Origin: Salipiger sp. CCB-MM3
Lineage (GTDB): Bacteria > Pseudomonadota > Alphaproteobacteria > Rhodobacterales > Rhodobacteraceae
Length of the DNA: 64,000 nt
Direction of reading: 5' to 3'
Assembly (NCBI RefSeq): GCF_001687105.1
Contig: NZ_CP014596.1
Span: 248,001-312,000, forward strand
The position numbers and the translations under genes are program-made. Below the pieces are notes generated by a model. It did no database searches. It saw nothing but the letters and a program-made list of their open reading frames with translations, and was not told the origin of the DNA. Of this stretch, positions 56,530-64,000 are shown piece by piece. Position 1 is the stretch's first letter. Each line of letters opens with the position of its first letter.

Positions 56530-59376
56530 TCAGCGCCCGTATTGCGAGCGCACAGACTTGCTGCGGCGCCGCTCGATGGTCAGCGGTCTCGCGGGGGACC
56601 GTGCCTCCTCAAGAGGCACGGGAGAGACATCTCCGGCGAAAGTCAGGCAGTCGCGCAGGCGCAAGGCAGCCGCGGGAGGAATGCGCCCCAGGCGCTTTTG
56701 CAGGACTGCGTGGCAATCTTCGGAGACAAGAACGCGACGCCGGAGATTGAAGCGTGTCGGAATGTCCACTCGGGCTGTTGCGAGTTCCGCGGGCTGCGAC
56801 ACCGCAAGCTCATAGGGTGCCGGGCTCGCGGCGGTCAGGGGACCGCCCCAGGCCAGATCGAGATGAGTCCGTCCGGCCAGGGTGCGGACATTCACAACAA
56901 GGCAGGGCCTCGGTGCGGGGGCCACTGTCCCGGGGCGCGAGGATGGGAAGGCGCACACAACAATATCACCCGCAGCCAGGGTCCCTCGATCTGCGTCCGG
57001 TGACATGTCCGCCGCAACATTGATATCTGTCGCGGCTTCCACGGCGGCATGCTCGGTCGGAGCGACCGGCCCGGAAACGGCCTCGGGAAACTGGCTGGGC
57101 GGCTCCTCTGCCAGGATCAGCAGGTGCTCGAGCGCTGACGTGGCCTCTTCGCTGGCCGGGAACGTGATCGCGTGGTCCCGCGCCAGAGTGACAATCTTTT
57201 TTGCGATCTCGGCAGCTTGAAGCGGCGCGCAGTCGTTCCAAGGGTAACCGCTCGGCGCCTTCCGACCGGCAACAGCAGCCTCGAAGAGCACCTCATCCGT
57301 CTCTGAATCTCGGAGTTGGAGCGCAGCAAGGTCGCCGGCATCTGTCAACGCAACGTCAACATCCAGCGACGGCAACAGCAGTGTCGATGTCCCTGTGATG
57401 ACAGGGAACGCATGCCGCCGATCACGGCCCACGACGAACCCGTAGTCGACCGAATCGAGGATCTTGCGCAATTCCAGGAGGCCATGGTCCGAGTAGTACC
57501 TGTCGACCGTGGTGCCCTCGAGGTGCCCCAGGATTTTCTGCCGGGTGCCAGTATCTGTTCCAGCGTGCATGAGCTTTGAGGACAAGGTTCGGCGCATCGC
57601 GTAGAGGTCTTCCCGGTTGCAAAGCAATTTCAGGTGCTTCAGCAGCGTCCGAAACCGGTCGCCGAAAATCTGCGAGCGACGGCCGTGATTCTTGTCCGGC
57701 TGAATTTCCGGGAACAGCCAGGTGTCTCCCGCTTGCAGTTTCGAAACGACCCACTCACGAAATCCAAGGTTCAGCAAGATCTTCGGGACCGGCAGGATGC
57801 GTCGGGACTGTTCGGTCTTCAGGATGATGTCTTCTTCCTCACCGAAGAAAATGCAGAGCACGCCGTCGCGCCGGACGACATCGCGCACCGCCGCTTGAAG
57901 GATTTCCTCAGGTCGCACCCCCATGGTCAACATGATGAGCGGGACCCAATAAATGGCGTCGCGCACAATATGCCGATCGCTCGCAGTTGCTTTGCGCCAG
58001 CGCTGCTTCTTCGACTTGCTCCCAAGATAGATTGGCGAGCCGAGAAGCTGAGCAACATGCTCCAGAGACCAGGACAAGCGCCGCTTCGGTCGCGAGACCC
58101 GCTTTGGCAGGCCGCAGGCCGTCTTCTGGTCCTTGTGCCACTTGTAGAGACGCCGCTTGAGTTGAGCGTGCGAAGGGATGACCCGATGGCCGTCGTCAAG
58201 GTCGCGACCGACACGTGACCTGCCGAGAGCCGCGCGAAAGATGCGGTTAAGCATGTCGCGGTGCACAAAGAGATATCCGTCGGTCAATCGTGGCGTGAGC
58301 TCGAGCACCAGCCTGCGACGCTTGTCCGGCACCGAAAGGTGCTCGAGGCTCATGATCTCGGCCAGAACATGAGCATCCTTCTCGTCCGCCTGGCGAGTCT
58401 CTTCGAGCGGGCAGAGATCGCGCCCGACCTGATCGGGTCCATTTCGGCCGTGCCCTTTGCCCCACCCTTTCGGCAACATCCATACGGCATGGAGGAACGT
58501 GAAGGATTGCTCGAGTGAAATTGAGGCGACCGGGATATCGCCGAAAAAGGCGATCGCAAGCTTACCCATCACGCGGATCTTGCTCTCGGTGTCGCGCGGG
58601 GCTTCATCGCATGCCTTCTCGACGGCGTCCGAGACGCGCATCGGGGGGTTGAAAGCTTCGGGCGTGGCGGCCAGATCGTGGCGGAGAATCAGGTGACGTC
58701 CAACATGAAGAGGGTCTGAAAAGTCCCGCTCAACTTCTGTCGAGAGGTCATGGAGTTGGCGCATGAGCGCGAGGACCTGCCGCGCGATCTGCGGCGTGAC
58801 CAAGGCGGATGCCTCGATCCCATTCTCTGCAGCGACACCCGCGGCAAAATGCTCCGCCATGGCCCAGTCCCGATTGCGCTGCGCCGCGACGATCTGGCGT
58901 GTCTCGGCGGCAATGCCATCAAGATAGGTGTCGGAATTGGCGATCGGCATTTCGCTTTCCTGCCGCGCGACCAGCCCTGCGATGGCACGTCGCACAAGCT
59001 CCCGCAGCATCGCCTTGACCTGGACGTCGTTTGCCGACGCGTTCTGAATTTGTTCGAGCACTCTTTTCTCTCCTGCCTCGATGGCGGACAGCAGGTCGGC
59101 AGACCGTTTGACCGCTTCGGAGAGAATTTGTGTGCGCAGGGAAACCGACAGAAACGCGGGCGCCCCCGCCTGACGCAAGGTTATCGACCAGCGCCTGCGG
59201 AAGTAGAAGACCCCGTTTCTGCGGACGAGATGCAGCCCCCATTTCCTGCCTGGTTTGCGCGATCCACGCCCCGATCCATGTGAACCAGTTTGTGAACCAC
59301 CGCGTCGTGGAGACGGGAGGCTGGCCGCCTGATCAGCGGCTATCCCATTGTAAGGTATGGAATTTGTGGATGTCAT
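56530..59376 (-). CDS. Island integrase: tyrosine recombinase with C-terminal MazF/PemK-like domain
   Basis: 948 residues. An N-terminal arm-type region (RRNGVFYFRRRWS) precedes the core-binding and catalytic domains: Arg in GVRPEEILQAA (about residue 484), LYAMRRTLSSKL (about 592, Tyr where His is usual) and LGHLEGTTVDRYY with the nucleophile Tyr (about 622). The last 150 residues (GDIVVCAFPS at about 802; RPCLVVNVR; RFNLRRRVLVSED; LGRIPP) look like the PemK/MazF fold seen as free proteins in Rhodobacterales. The start ATG at 59376 directly follows the CCA of tRNA-Gln, so it may be read from the tRNA promoter. It is the probable enzyme for attL/attR recombination. Confidence 0.82.
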   Translation of the reverse strand: MTSTNSIPYNGIAADQAASLPSPRRGGSQTGSHGSGRGSRKPGRKWGLHLVRRNGVFYFRRRWSITLRQAGAPAFLSVSLRTQILSEAVKRSADLLSAIEAGEKRVLEQIQNASANDVQVKAMLRELVRRAIAGLVARQESEMPIANSDTYLDGIAAETRQIVAAQRNRDWAMAEHFAAGVAAENGIEASALVTPQIARQVLALMRQLHDLSTEVERDFSDPLHVGRHLILRHDLAATPEAFNPPMRVSDAVEKACDEAPRDTESKIRVMGKLAIAFFGDIPVASISLEQSFTFLHAVWMLPKGWGKGHGRNGPDQVGRDLCPLEETRQADEKDAHVLAEIMSLEHLSVPDKRRRLVLELTPRLTDGYLFVHRDMLNRIFRAALGRSRVGRDLDDGHRVIPSHAQLKRRLYKWHKDQKTACGLPKRVSRPKRRLSWSLEHVAQLLGSPIYLGSKSKKQRWRKATASDRHIVRDAIYWVPLIMLTMGVRPEEILQAAVRDVVRRDGVLCIFFGEEEDIILKTEQSRRILPVPKILLNLGFREWVVSKLQAGDTWLFPEIQPDKNHGRRSQIFGDRFRTLLKHLKLLCNREDLYAMRRTLSSKLMHAGTDTGTRQKILGHLEGTTVDRYYSDHGLLELRKILDSVDYGFVVGRDRRHAFPVITGTSTLLLPSLDVDVALTDAGDLAALQLRDSETDEVLFEAAVAGRKAPSGYPWNDCAPLQAAEIAKKIVTLARDHAITFPASEEATSALEHLLILAEEPPSQFPEAVSGPVAPTEHAAVEAATDINVAADMSPDADRGTLAAGDIVVCAFPSSRPGTVAPAPRPCLVVNVRTLAGRTHLDLAWGGPLTAASPAPYELAVSQPAELATARVDIPTRFNLRRRVLVSEDCHAVLQKRLGRIPPAAALRLRDCLTFAGDVSPVPLEEARSPARPLTIERRRSKSVRSQYGR

Positions 59377-59394
59377 TGGCTGGGGCGGTAGGAT
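59375..59394 (+). repeat. Putative attR: tRNA-Gln 3' end
   Basis: Identical 20 bases to 4189-4208. Here they belong to the functional tRNA-Gln (acceptor stem, CCA) and extend two bases into the integrase start codon. Confidence 0.82.
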
Positions 59395-59451
59395 TCGAAC
59401 CTACGGTGCGCGGTACCAAAAACCGGTGCCTTACCACTTGGCTACGCCCCA
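59377..59451 (-). tRNA. tRNA-Gln(TTG)
   Basis: A 75-base cloverleaf: 5' TGGGGCG pairs with CGCCCCA, D-arm AGCC...GGTAA, anticodon loop with TTG, T-loop GGTTCGAATCC, discriminator G and an encoded CCA. It is the target of the island, and its 3' end is kept intact by the element. Confidence 0.95.
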
Positions 59452-59526
59452 ACCGTGGCGCGGGATTTACGCCAGAGGCCGGAGGGGCGCAACCCCCTTC
59501 TAGAAAATTTCTTGGTCTTTTTTACT

Positions 59527-60639
59527 TCACCTAGCGGCAGCCCCGCCGCGACCCTTTGGCTCTGGGCTCTCGCACCCGGGATCGCCCTCCGGCGCGGCCC
59601 TGAGAGCGTTGCCCTGCCCGCTTGTGACACCCTCGGGCGGGCGCCGAAAGAACGCGTGTTGTCCGCGGCCCGCGCGCTTCGCAGAGTAAAGCGCTGTGTC
59701 GGAATCCTCGAGCAGCGCGCTGGCGCTGCGATAGCGCGCAGCCTCCCCATTGGCGGCGATGCCGATGCTGGCCGAGATCCGCGCGCGCTCTTCTCCCAAG
59801 GCCACCGGCGCCTCCAGACGCCGGATCAGATGTTCGGCCAGTTCCGACAGCCGCTCGGCGTCGGTGAGCCCGACGAGGATGATGATGAACTCATCGCCGC
59901 CCACCCGCGCCACCGTGTCGTCACGCCGCGTGAGCTCGAGCATGATCCGCGCCACCTGCTGCAGCACGCGGTCCCCTGCCCCATGGCCCAGCGTGTCATT
60001 GACCCGCTTGAAGAAATCGAGGTCCACATGCATCAGCGCGAATTCGGCATCACGGCGCAGCAGTTCGGCCAGCGCATGGGTCACCGCGCGGCGGTTGCGC
60101 AAGCCGGTCAGCGGATCGGTGAAGGCGCGCTGCTCGGCGGCCAGCATCGCCCCTTGCAAACGCCGATTGAGGGTGCGCGAGGCCTCCATCGCGGCCGATT
60201 TCGCCTCGACAAGATAGAGCATGTCTATGGCCAGATCCGTCGGGGCGAAGTCGCTGCTGGTCAGCGCGTGATCGCGCACCGCCTCGACCACGCCAATACC
60301 GAACGAGAGGTTGAGCACCGCCCCGCCGCCCGTGTCCGGCAGCGCAAGCCCGCGCAGACCGCCACGGCGCTCTTCGGCGCGACCAGTGAAGCGAACATGC
60401 AGTTTACGGCCAGACGCCGCATGAAGCTGGGTGATGTCGGTGATCCGGCGCGGACGGAAAATCTCGAGGAGACTGGTGAAGTGCTGGCCGCCGAAGTCTG
60501 CCCCCGCCCGCTCTGCACCCCCGCGCAGCACGCGGCGCAGGGTCGGACCCAGCGCGACGATCCGGCCGCTCGCATCCAGACGCAGGTGCATGGGACAGAG
60601 CGCATCGAGCGTGGTCTGTGGCAGGCTCAGCTCCATCAT
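59527..60639 (-). CDS. HNOBA-GGDEF diguanylate cyclase, partner of H-NOX
   Basis: 370 residues. An N-terminal H-NOX-associated domain (CPMHLRLDASGRIVALGPTL, then FRPRRITDI) is followed by a signalling helix and a GGDEF domain (TDPLTGLRNRRA, RVGGDEFIIIL) that makes cyclic di-GMP. There is no RxxD inhibitory site at the usual position. The ATG at 60639 overlaps the H-NOX stop (ATGA), so the two are coupled; a GTG at 60648 is an alternative. NO or O2 binding to H-NOX should tune c-di-GMP and thus biofilm or motility. This is normal chromosome outside the island. Confidence 0.9.
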   Translation of the reverse strand: MMELSLPQTTLDALCPMHLRLDASGRIVALGPTLRRVLRGGAERAGADFGGQHFTSLLEIFRPRRITDITQLHAASGRKLHVRFTGRAEERRGGLRGLALPDTGGGAVLNLSFGIGVVEAVRDHALTSSDFAPTDLAIDMLYLVEAKSAAMEASRTLNRRLQGAMLAAEQRAFTDPLTGLRNRRAVTHALAELLRRDAEFALMHVDLDFFKRVNDTLGHGAGDRVLQQVARIMLELTRRDDTVARVGGDEFIIILVGLTDAERLSELAEHLIRRLEAPVALGEERARISASIGIAANGEAARYRSASALLEDSDTALYSAKRAGRGQHAFFRRPPEGVTSGQGNALRAAPEGDPGCESPEPKGRGGAAAR

Positions 60640-61244
60640 CGGCGGCACCCCGCCCCATGCGCGCCCAGATCGAACCGGCGCCCCTCGGCAAAGGCGGTCT
60701 CAATCACCGTGATGTCGATCAGCTCACAGCTTCCGCTTCCGTCGCGCAACTCAAGCAGGGCCAGCGCGCCGTAATCATCTGCCATGGCCCGCAGCACGCC
60801 AGCCATGACATGGGAAAAACCAGTGCTCGCGGGCGGCCTGCAGTGGCAGATAAGTGTGAACTGCCGGGAAGCCACATCGCGCAATTCCAGCAACGGCAGA
60901 TCGAGGTCAGGCACCGCGAGTCGCGCGCGCCCCGGCAGTTCCTCGAGCGAGTGCAGGAAGTCGATGAAATCCTCACCGCCGTAGCGCATCAGCCGGCGCA
61001 GTCCCTCGTTGTTGGGATGGGTGATGAGATAGGTGCCGATATCCTCGAGCATGACATTGCGCGATTTGCCGAGTTCGGCTTCGGCGGCCTGCAAAACGCG
61101 CCCGACAAGCTGCGCCTCATAGTCGAGCATCGCCTCGAAATCCGGCAGTTCGAGCCGCGCGCGGGTCGCGATCTCTCGCCAGAGGTCGGGCCCATAAGTG
61201 TCCTGCAAGAAGCACTGGAGTGTTCGGGCGACCAGCCCGTGCAT
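60636..61244 (-). CDS. H-NOX haem NO-binding sensor
   Basis: 202 residues. It starts with the H-NOX hallmark MHGLVARTLQCFLQDTYGPDLW. The likely proximal haem His is in LITHPNNEGL, and VPDLDLPLLELRD carries the conserved Pro region. The YxSxR haem-propionate motif is not clear; the stretch reads FTLICHCRPP. The ATG at 61244 follows CAGGAGG; a longer frame upstream has no family match. It is translationally coupled to the GGDEF partner. It senses NO in the cytoplasm. Confidence 0.9.
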   Translation of the reverse strand: MHGLVARTLQCFLQDTYGPDLWREIATRARLELPDFEAMLDYEAQLVGRVLQAAEAELGKSRNVMLEDIGTYLITHPNNEGLRRLMRYGGEDFIDFLHSLEELPGRARLAVPDLDLPLLELRDVASRQFTLICHCRPPASTGFSHVMAGVLRAMADDYGALALLELRDGSGSCELIDITVIETAFAEGRRFDLGAHGAGCRR

Positions 61245-61416
61245 CCGCCCATCCTCCTGTCTTTGGGGTTTCCATTGCGATCCTTGAGGGCGATCCTCGA
61301 GCGCGATCCTCAAACCCGTCTCAAAGCAGGCCTGCCACCACGCAGGCCCGCCAGAACTTTAGCGCAGAGAGATTAATGGAGCGGTAAACCGTCAGGGACT
61401 GGGCAGATATCCCTAA

Positions 61417-62130
61417 TCAGGCGACCTCAGACTTCAGCCACATGGGCAGATGGCCGATATCCGGCAGCACCATATCGGCGTGGGGAGAAAGGTCATCAGC
61501 CTCCGCAGGGCCGGTGAGCACGGCAACCGTCATCATTCCCGCAGCCCGTCCGGCTTCGAGATCATGGGTGCTGTCACCGACCATGACCACCCGCGCAGGT
61601 TCCAACCCAACAGCCGAGGCAAAAGCCAGCAGCGGCTCTGGCGAGGGTTTCGCGCCATGGCCGCTGTCAAAACCGGCGATGAAATCGAAACTCTGCGCCA
61701 CTCCTGCCCCGCGCAGTTGCGCCAGCGCCGAGGCCTCGCTGTCGTTGGTCATGACCCCAAGCCGCAGACCCTCGCGCGCCAGCCCTTCGAGCAGCGGCAG
61801 CAGCGGCACGGCCTCCGACAGCGGCGCGCGCGCCGCCTCGGCCGCGAGATAAGCCTCGATCTCGCCGACATCGGCACGCCCCAGCCCGCGGGCCAGACAT
61901 TCGGCGGCCTCGCGATTGGTCCCGGCGATCACCGGGCTGTCCTTGAAGAAAGACTCGGTCTCGAGCTCAAAGCGCAGCTCCCGCGCCATGGCCGAGATCA
62001 ATGCAGCCTCGCCCCCGGCAAGCTGCCGCATCACGGTTAGCGCCCAAACGTTCCAAGTGCGGGCAAAATCGAACAATGTGCCGTCCTTGTCGAACAGCAC
62101 CCCGTCGGCGCGGTGGCGCAACGGGCTCAT
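61417..62130 (-). CDS. HAD-superfamily phosphatase (phosphoglycolate phosphatase-like)
   Basis: 237 residues with motif I FDKDGTLFDF, motif II GVMTNDSE, motif III Lys in GAKPSPEP and motif IV VVMVGDSTHDLEAG, plus a helical cap: the Gph/PGP branch of HAD hydrolases. The ATG at 62130 overlaps the stop of the DUF3572 gene (ATGA), so I prefer it to the TTG two codons earlier. It would clear phosphoglycolate or a similar phosphate ester; substrate is not certain. Confidence 0.87.
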   Translation of the reverse strand: MSPLRHRADGVLFDKDGTLFDFARTWNVWALTVMRQLAGGEAALISAMARELRFELETESFFKDSPVIAGTNREAAECLARGLGRADVGEIEAYLAAEAARAPLSEAVPLLPLLEGLAREGLRLGVMTNDSEASALAQLRGAGVAQSFDFIAGFDSGHGAKPSPEPLLAFASAVGLEPARVVMVGDSTHDLEAGRAAGMMTVAVLTGPAEADDLSPHADMVLPDIGHLPMWLKSEVA

Positions 62131-62408
62131 GTCCAATGCACTTCGCCGCCGCCGGGCATATGCTGGCGCGCCTGAAACGGCACGTCATAGGCATGGCCGC
62201 TTTCGTCGCAGAACGCCCGCACCCATGCGTCGTCCATCAGCAGGAAATCCAGCACGGCGCCCTGAAAGCCCGGATCGGAGAGATTCGAGCGAAAGTCGTC
62301 GATCGAAGCCCCTGTCGCCCCGAGGAAGACCGGCAAGAGCTCGTCATTGGCGGCCAGCCATGCGGCGGCCTGCAAGCCGATCAGTTCTGCTTGGTCGCGG
62401 CCCAGCAT
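62127..62408 (-). CDS. DUF3572 family protein
   Basis: A 93-residue helical protein (AAAWLAANDELLPVFLGATG ... FQGAVLDFLLMDDAWVRAF, in parts) of the alphaproteobacterial DUF3572 type, function unknown. It is translationally coupled to the HAD phosphatase. In this class it often lies beside a PleD homologue, as here (divergent at 62628). Confidence 0.82.
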   Translation of the reverse strand: MLGRDQAELIGLQAAAWLAANDELLPVFLGATGASIDDFRSNLSDPGFQGAVLDFLLMDDAWVRAFCDESGHAYDVPFQARQHMPGGGEVHWT

Positions 62409-62627
62409 CTTCGCGTCTCTCCCGGATTTCGAAAGGCTTTTTTAACCAGTTTTCATAAAGACTGAGCGCGCATTCGGATGCAAGCCCCGCCCGCAACGCG
62501 CAGGTGCGGGCGCTTCTTAGGGACCCAACGGGACGAATGGAACCATGCCCCGCGCTGGCTGGAGGAGGCCGCGAGCGGGCATTAGCGCGAAGGGCGCCGC
62601 GCCGCGGCAGGAGAACGATTGGACGAG

Positions 62628-64000
62628 ATGACAGGACGGATCCTCATCGCCGAGGCCACCGCCGAGCAGCGCATCCTGCTGCGGGCCAAGCTGGCTTCGG
62701 CCTTCTATACGGTCACCACCGCCGAGAGCGGCGCCGAAGCGCTGCGGCTCGCCGCCGCGACGCCGCCCGATCTGGTGATTGCGGGCAGCATGCTGCCGGA
62801 TATGTGCGGCACCACCTTCTGCACCCGGCTCAGGGCGCTTGGCGGTCACCGCGATACGCCGCTTGTGCTGCGCTCCGACGAGGACCGCCCAGAGGAACGG
62901 CTGGCGCTGCTCGCTGTCGGCGCGGATGATGTCATTGCCCGCAGCGATGGCGAGCTGCTGCTGGCCCGGCTGCGCAATTTGCTGAGCCATGCCCGCACGC
63001 GCGACGAAATGCGGATGCGCGACGACACGCAGCGCGCCTTGGGTCTAGCCGAAGCGCCGCAAGGGTTCAGCAGGCCGCCCAAGATCACGCTGCTGCCGCT
63101 CACAGCCGACCCGGCCCTCGATGCGACCGCGGCGCAGCTTCGTATCGCGCTCGACGCGCAGCTGCGCACCGCCGAGCCGGAACGGCTCTTGGCGGCGCGC
63201 GCGCCCGCGTCAGAGGCGATCATTCTCATCGACACAGGGTGCGGCGCTGGCAGCGGGCTCGCGCTCTTGTCGCAGTTGCGCATGCAGCGGCGCGGACATC
63301 CGCCCTGCATTGTCTATGTCACCGGCCCCGGCCAGCCGGAGATCACCGCCAAGGCGCTCGACCTCGGGGCCGACGATGTGCTCTCGGGCGGGCTCGATCC
63401 GTTGGAATTGGCCCTGCGCCTGCCGCGTCTGATCAGCCGGGCGCGGCGGGTCCAAAGCCACCGCAAGGCGCTGCGTAAAGGGCTGCGCGCCGCGGTCACC
63501 GATCCGCTCACCGGGCTTCACAATCGCCGCTACGCGCTGCCGCATCTTGCACGGATGTTGGAACAGGCGCAGCAGCAGGCCGAGCCGCTGGCGATCCTTC
63601 TTGCGGACCTCGACCATTTCAAATCGGTGAACGACCGCTGCGGGCACCCGGTGGGCGATCAGGTGCTCGCGGCCACGGCGCGGACCTTGGCCCGCGATCT
63701 GCGAAGCGCCGACCTCGTGGCGCGTTTCGGGGGCGAGGAATTCCTCATCGCGCTGCCGAACACCGATGCCGCGCAAGCGCTTGCCGCGGCAGAGAAGCTG
63801 TGCAGGCGGGTCGCGACACAGCCACTTTGCGCGCCGCAGGTCACCATCAGCATCGGTCTGGCCCTCAGCTACGGACCGGACACCGCGGAGGAGGCGCTAA
63901 AGCGGGCGGACCAAGCACTCTACCGCGCCAAACACGCCGGGCGCAATCAGGTGCATCTGGGCAGAACGGCGCTCGCGCCTCCCAGCCTGCAAGACGCACC
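62628..64000 (+). CDS. pleD: PleD-like REC-REC-GGDEF diguanylate cyclase (3' end outside window)
   Basis: About 457 residues are visible: two receiver domains and a GGDEF domain (TDPLTGLHNRRYA ... RFGGEEFLIALP), with an RxxD inhibitory site (RSAD) five residues before GGEEF. Receiver 1 is degenerate: the phospho-acceptor region reads VIAGSMLPDM, where the Asp is Gly, and the Lys is Arg in ADDVIARS. Receiver 2 keeps an Asp (ILIDTGCG) and Thr (YVTGPG) but lacks the Lys. So phosphorylation control may be lost or altered compared with Caulobacter PleD. The ATG at 62628 begins the conserved N-terminus (TGRILIAEA); a TTG at 62619 has a better spaced AGGAG. Confidence 0.88.
   Translation, partial: MTGRILIAEATAEQRILLRAKLASAFYTVTTAESGAEALRLAAATPPDLVIAGSMLPDMCGTTFCTRLRALGGHRDTPLVLRSDEDRPEERLALLAVGADDVIARSDGELLLARLRNLLSHARTRDEMRMRDDTQRALGLAEAPQGFSRPPKITLLPLTADPALDATAAQLRIALDAQLRTAEPERLLAARAPASEAIILIDTGCGAGSGLALLSQLRMQRRGHPPCIVYVTGPGQPEITAKALDLGADDVLSGGLDPLELALRLPRLISRARRVQSHRKALRKGLRAAVTDPLTGLHNRRYALPHLARMLEQAQQQAEPLAILLADLDHFKSVNDRCGHPVGDQVLAATARTLARDLRSADLVARFGGEEFLIALPNTDAAQALAAAEKLCRRVATQPLCAPQVTISIGLALSYGPDTAEEALKRADQALYRAKHAGRNQVHLGRTALAPPSLQDA

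Larger units (their letters stand above)
4189..59394. mobile_element. Putative genomic island integrated at tRNA-Gln(TTG), about 55 kb
   Basis: The borders are the 20-bp direct repeats at 4189-4208 and 59375-59394. A tyrosine recombinase gene begins at base 59376, directly at the tRNA 3' end, as in many tRNA-targeted islands. The interior holds several IS copies and fragments, three tyrosine recombinase genes, a KfrA-like protein and candidate defence genes, but no phage structural, replication or conjugation genes that I can see. It may have been assembled in several events. An alternative is that the left repeat is a relic of another, earlier element at the same tRNA. Confidence 0.68.

Noticed and set aside
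4209-59374. Prophage
   Set aside because: No capsid, tail, terminase, lysis or phage replication genes are present; the content is metabolic, mobility and defence-like.

Overview
The window looks like a chromosomal segment of a GC-rich marine-type alphaproteobacterium, probably Rhodobacteraceae. The signs are the codon and GC style, TRAP transporters, a paired H-NOX/GGDEF operon, a PleD-like regulator, a MocR-type regulator and IS families common in that group. I cannot name a species from sequence alone.

Layout. (1) 1-2859: remains of an ABC-transport operon (potB-like permease truncated by an IS, intact potC-like permease) followed by a creatinase-like M24 protein that runs off the left edge. 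(2) 2860-4095: an IS3-family element. (3) 4189-59394: a putative integrated genomic island of about 55 kb. It is bounded by a perfect 20-bp direct repeat of the 3' end of tRNA-Gln(TTG), and a large tyrosine recombinase begins directly at the tRNA 3' end. (4) 59377-64000: normal chromosome, with tRNA-Gln, an NO-sensing H-NOX/GGDEF operon, a HAD phosphatase with a DUF3572 gene, and a PleD-like diguanylate cyclase cut by the right edge.

The left half of the island (4.2-31 kb) is metabolic and envelope cargo. It holds a frameshifted cytochrome c', a phospholipase-D-type lipoprotein, a DUF1254 secreted protein, an outer-membrane barrel, lipoproteins (one with a clear internal duplication), an IS110 element, a VOC protein divergent from a LysR regulator, and a compact mevalonate-utilisation cluster. 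That cluster consists of a TRAP importer, class II HMG-CoA reductase, HMG-CoA lyase and a divergent MocR-type regulator with a palindromic operator. It is followed by a giant exonuclease-RecQ-UvrD fusion protein.

In the right half (31-59 kb) nearly everything is read leftward, and it looks like a mobility plus defence region. It contains an HTH regulator, two overlapping tyrosine recombinase genes, a small DNA-binding-like gene whose start lies in a perfect 12-bp hairpin, a 2.1-kb-codon DUF4011 helicase-nuclease-TerB-BRCT protein bracketed by inverted fragments of one IS, a soluble histidine kinase/response regulator pair without DNA-binding output, a translationally coupled DUF6361 / PLD nuclease / SF2 helicase operon, a KfrA-like coiled-coil protein, and the tRNA-linked integrase, which carries a C-terminal MazF/PemK-like domain. 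The best candidates for undescribed biology are the DUF6361-PLD-helicase operon with the adjacent phosphorelay pair, the IS-bracketed DUF4011 unit, and the integrase-toxin-like fusion. Their defence role is inferred from architecture and context only.
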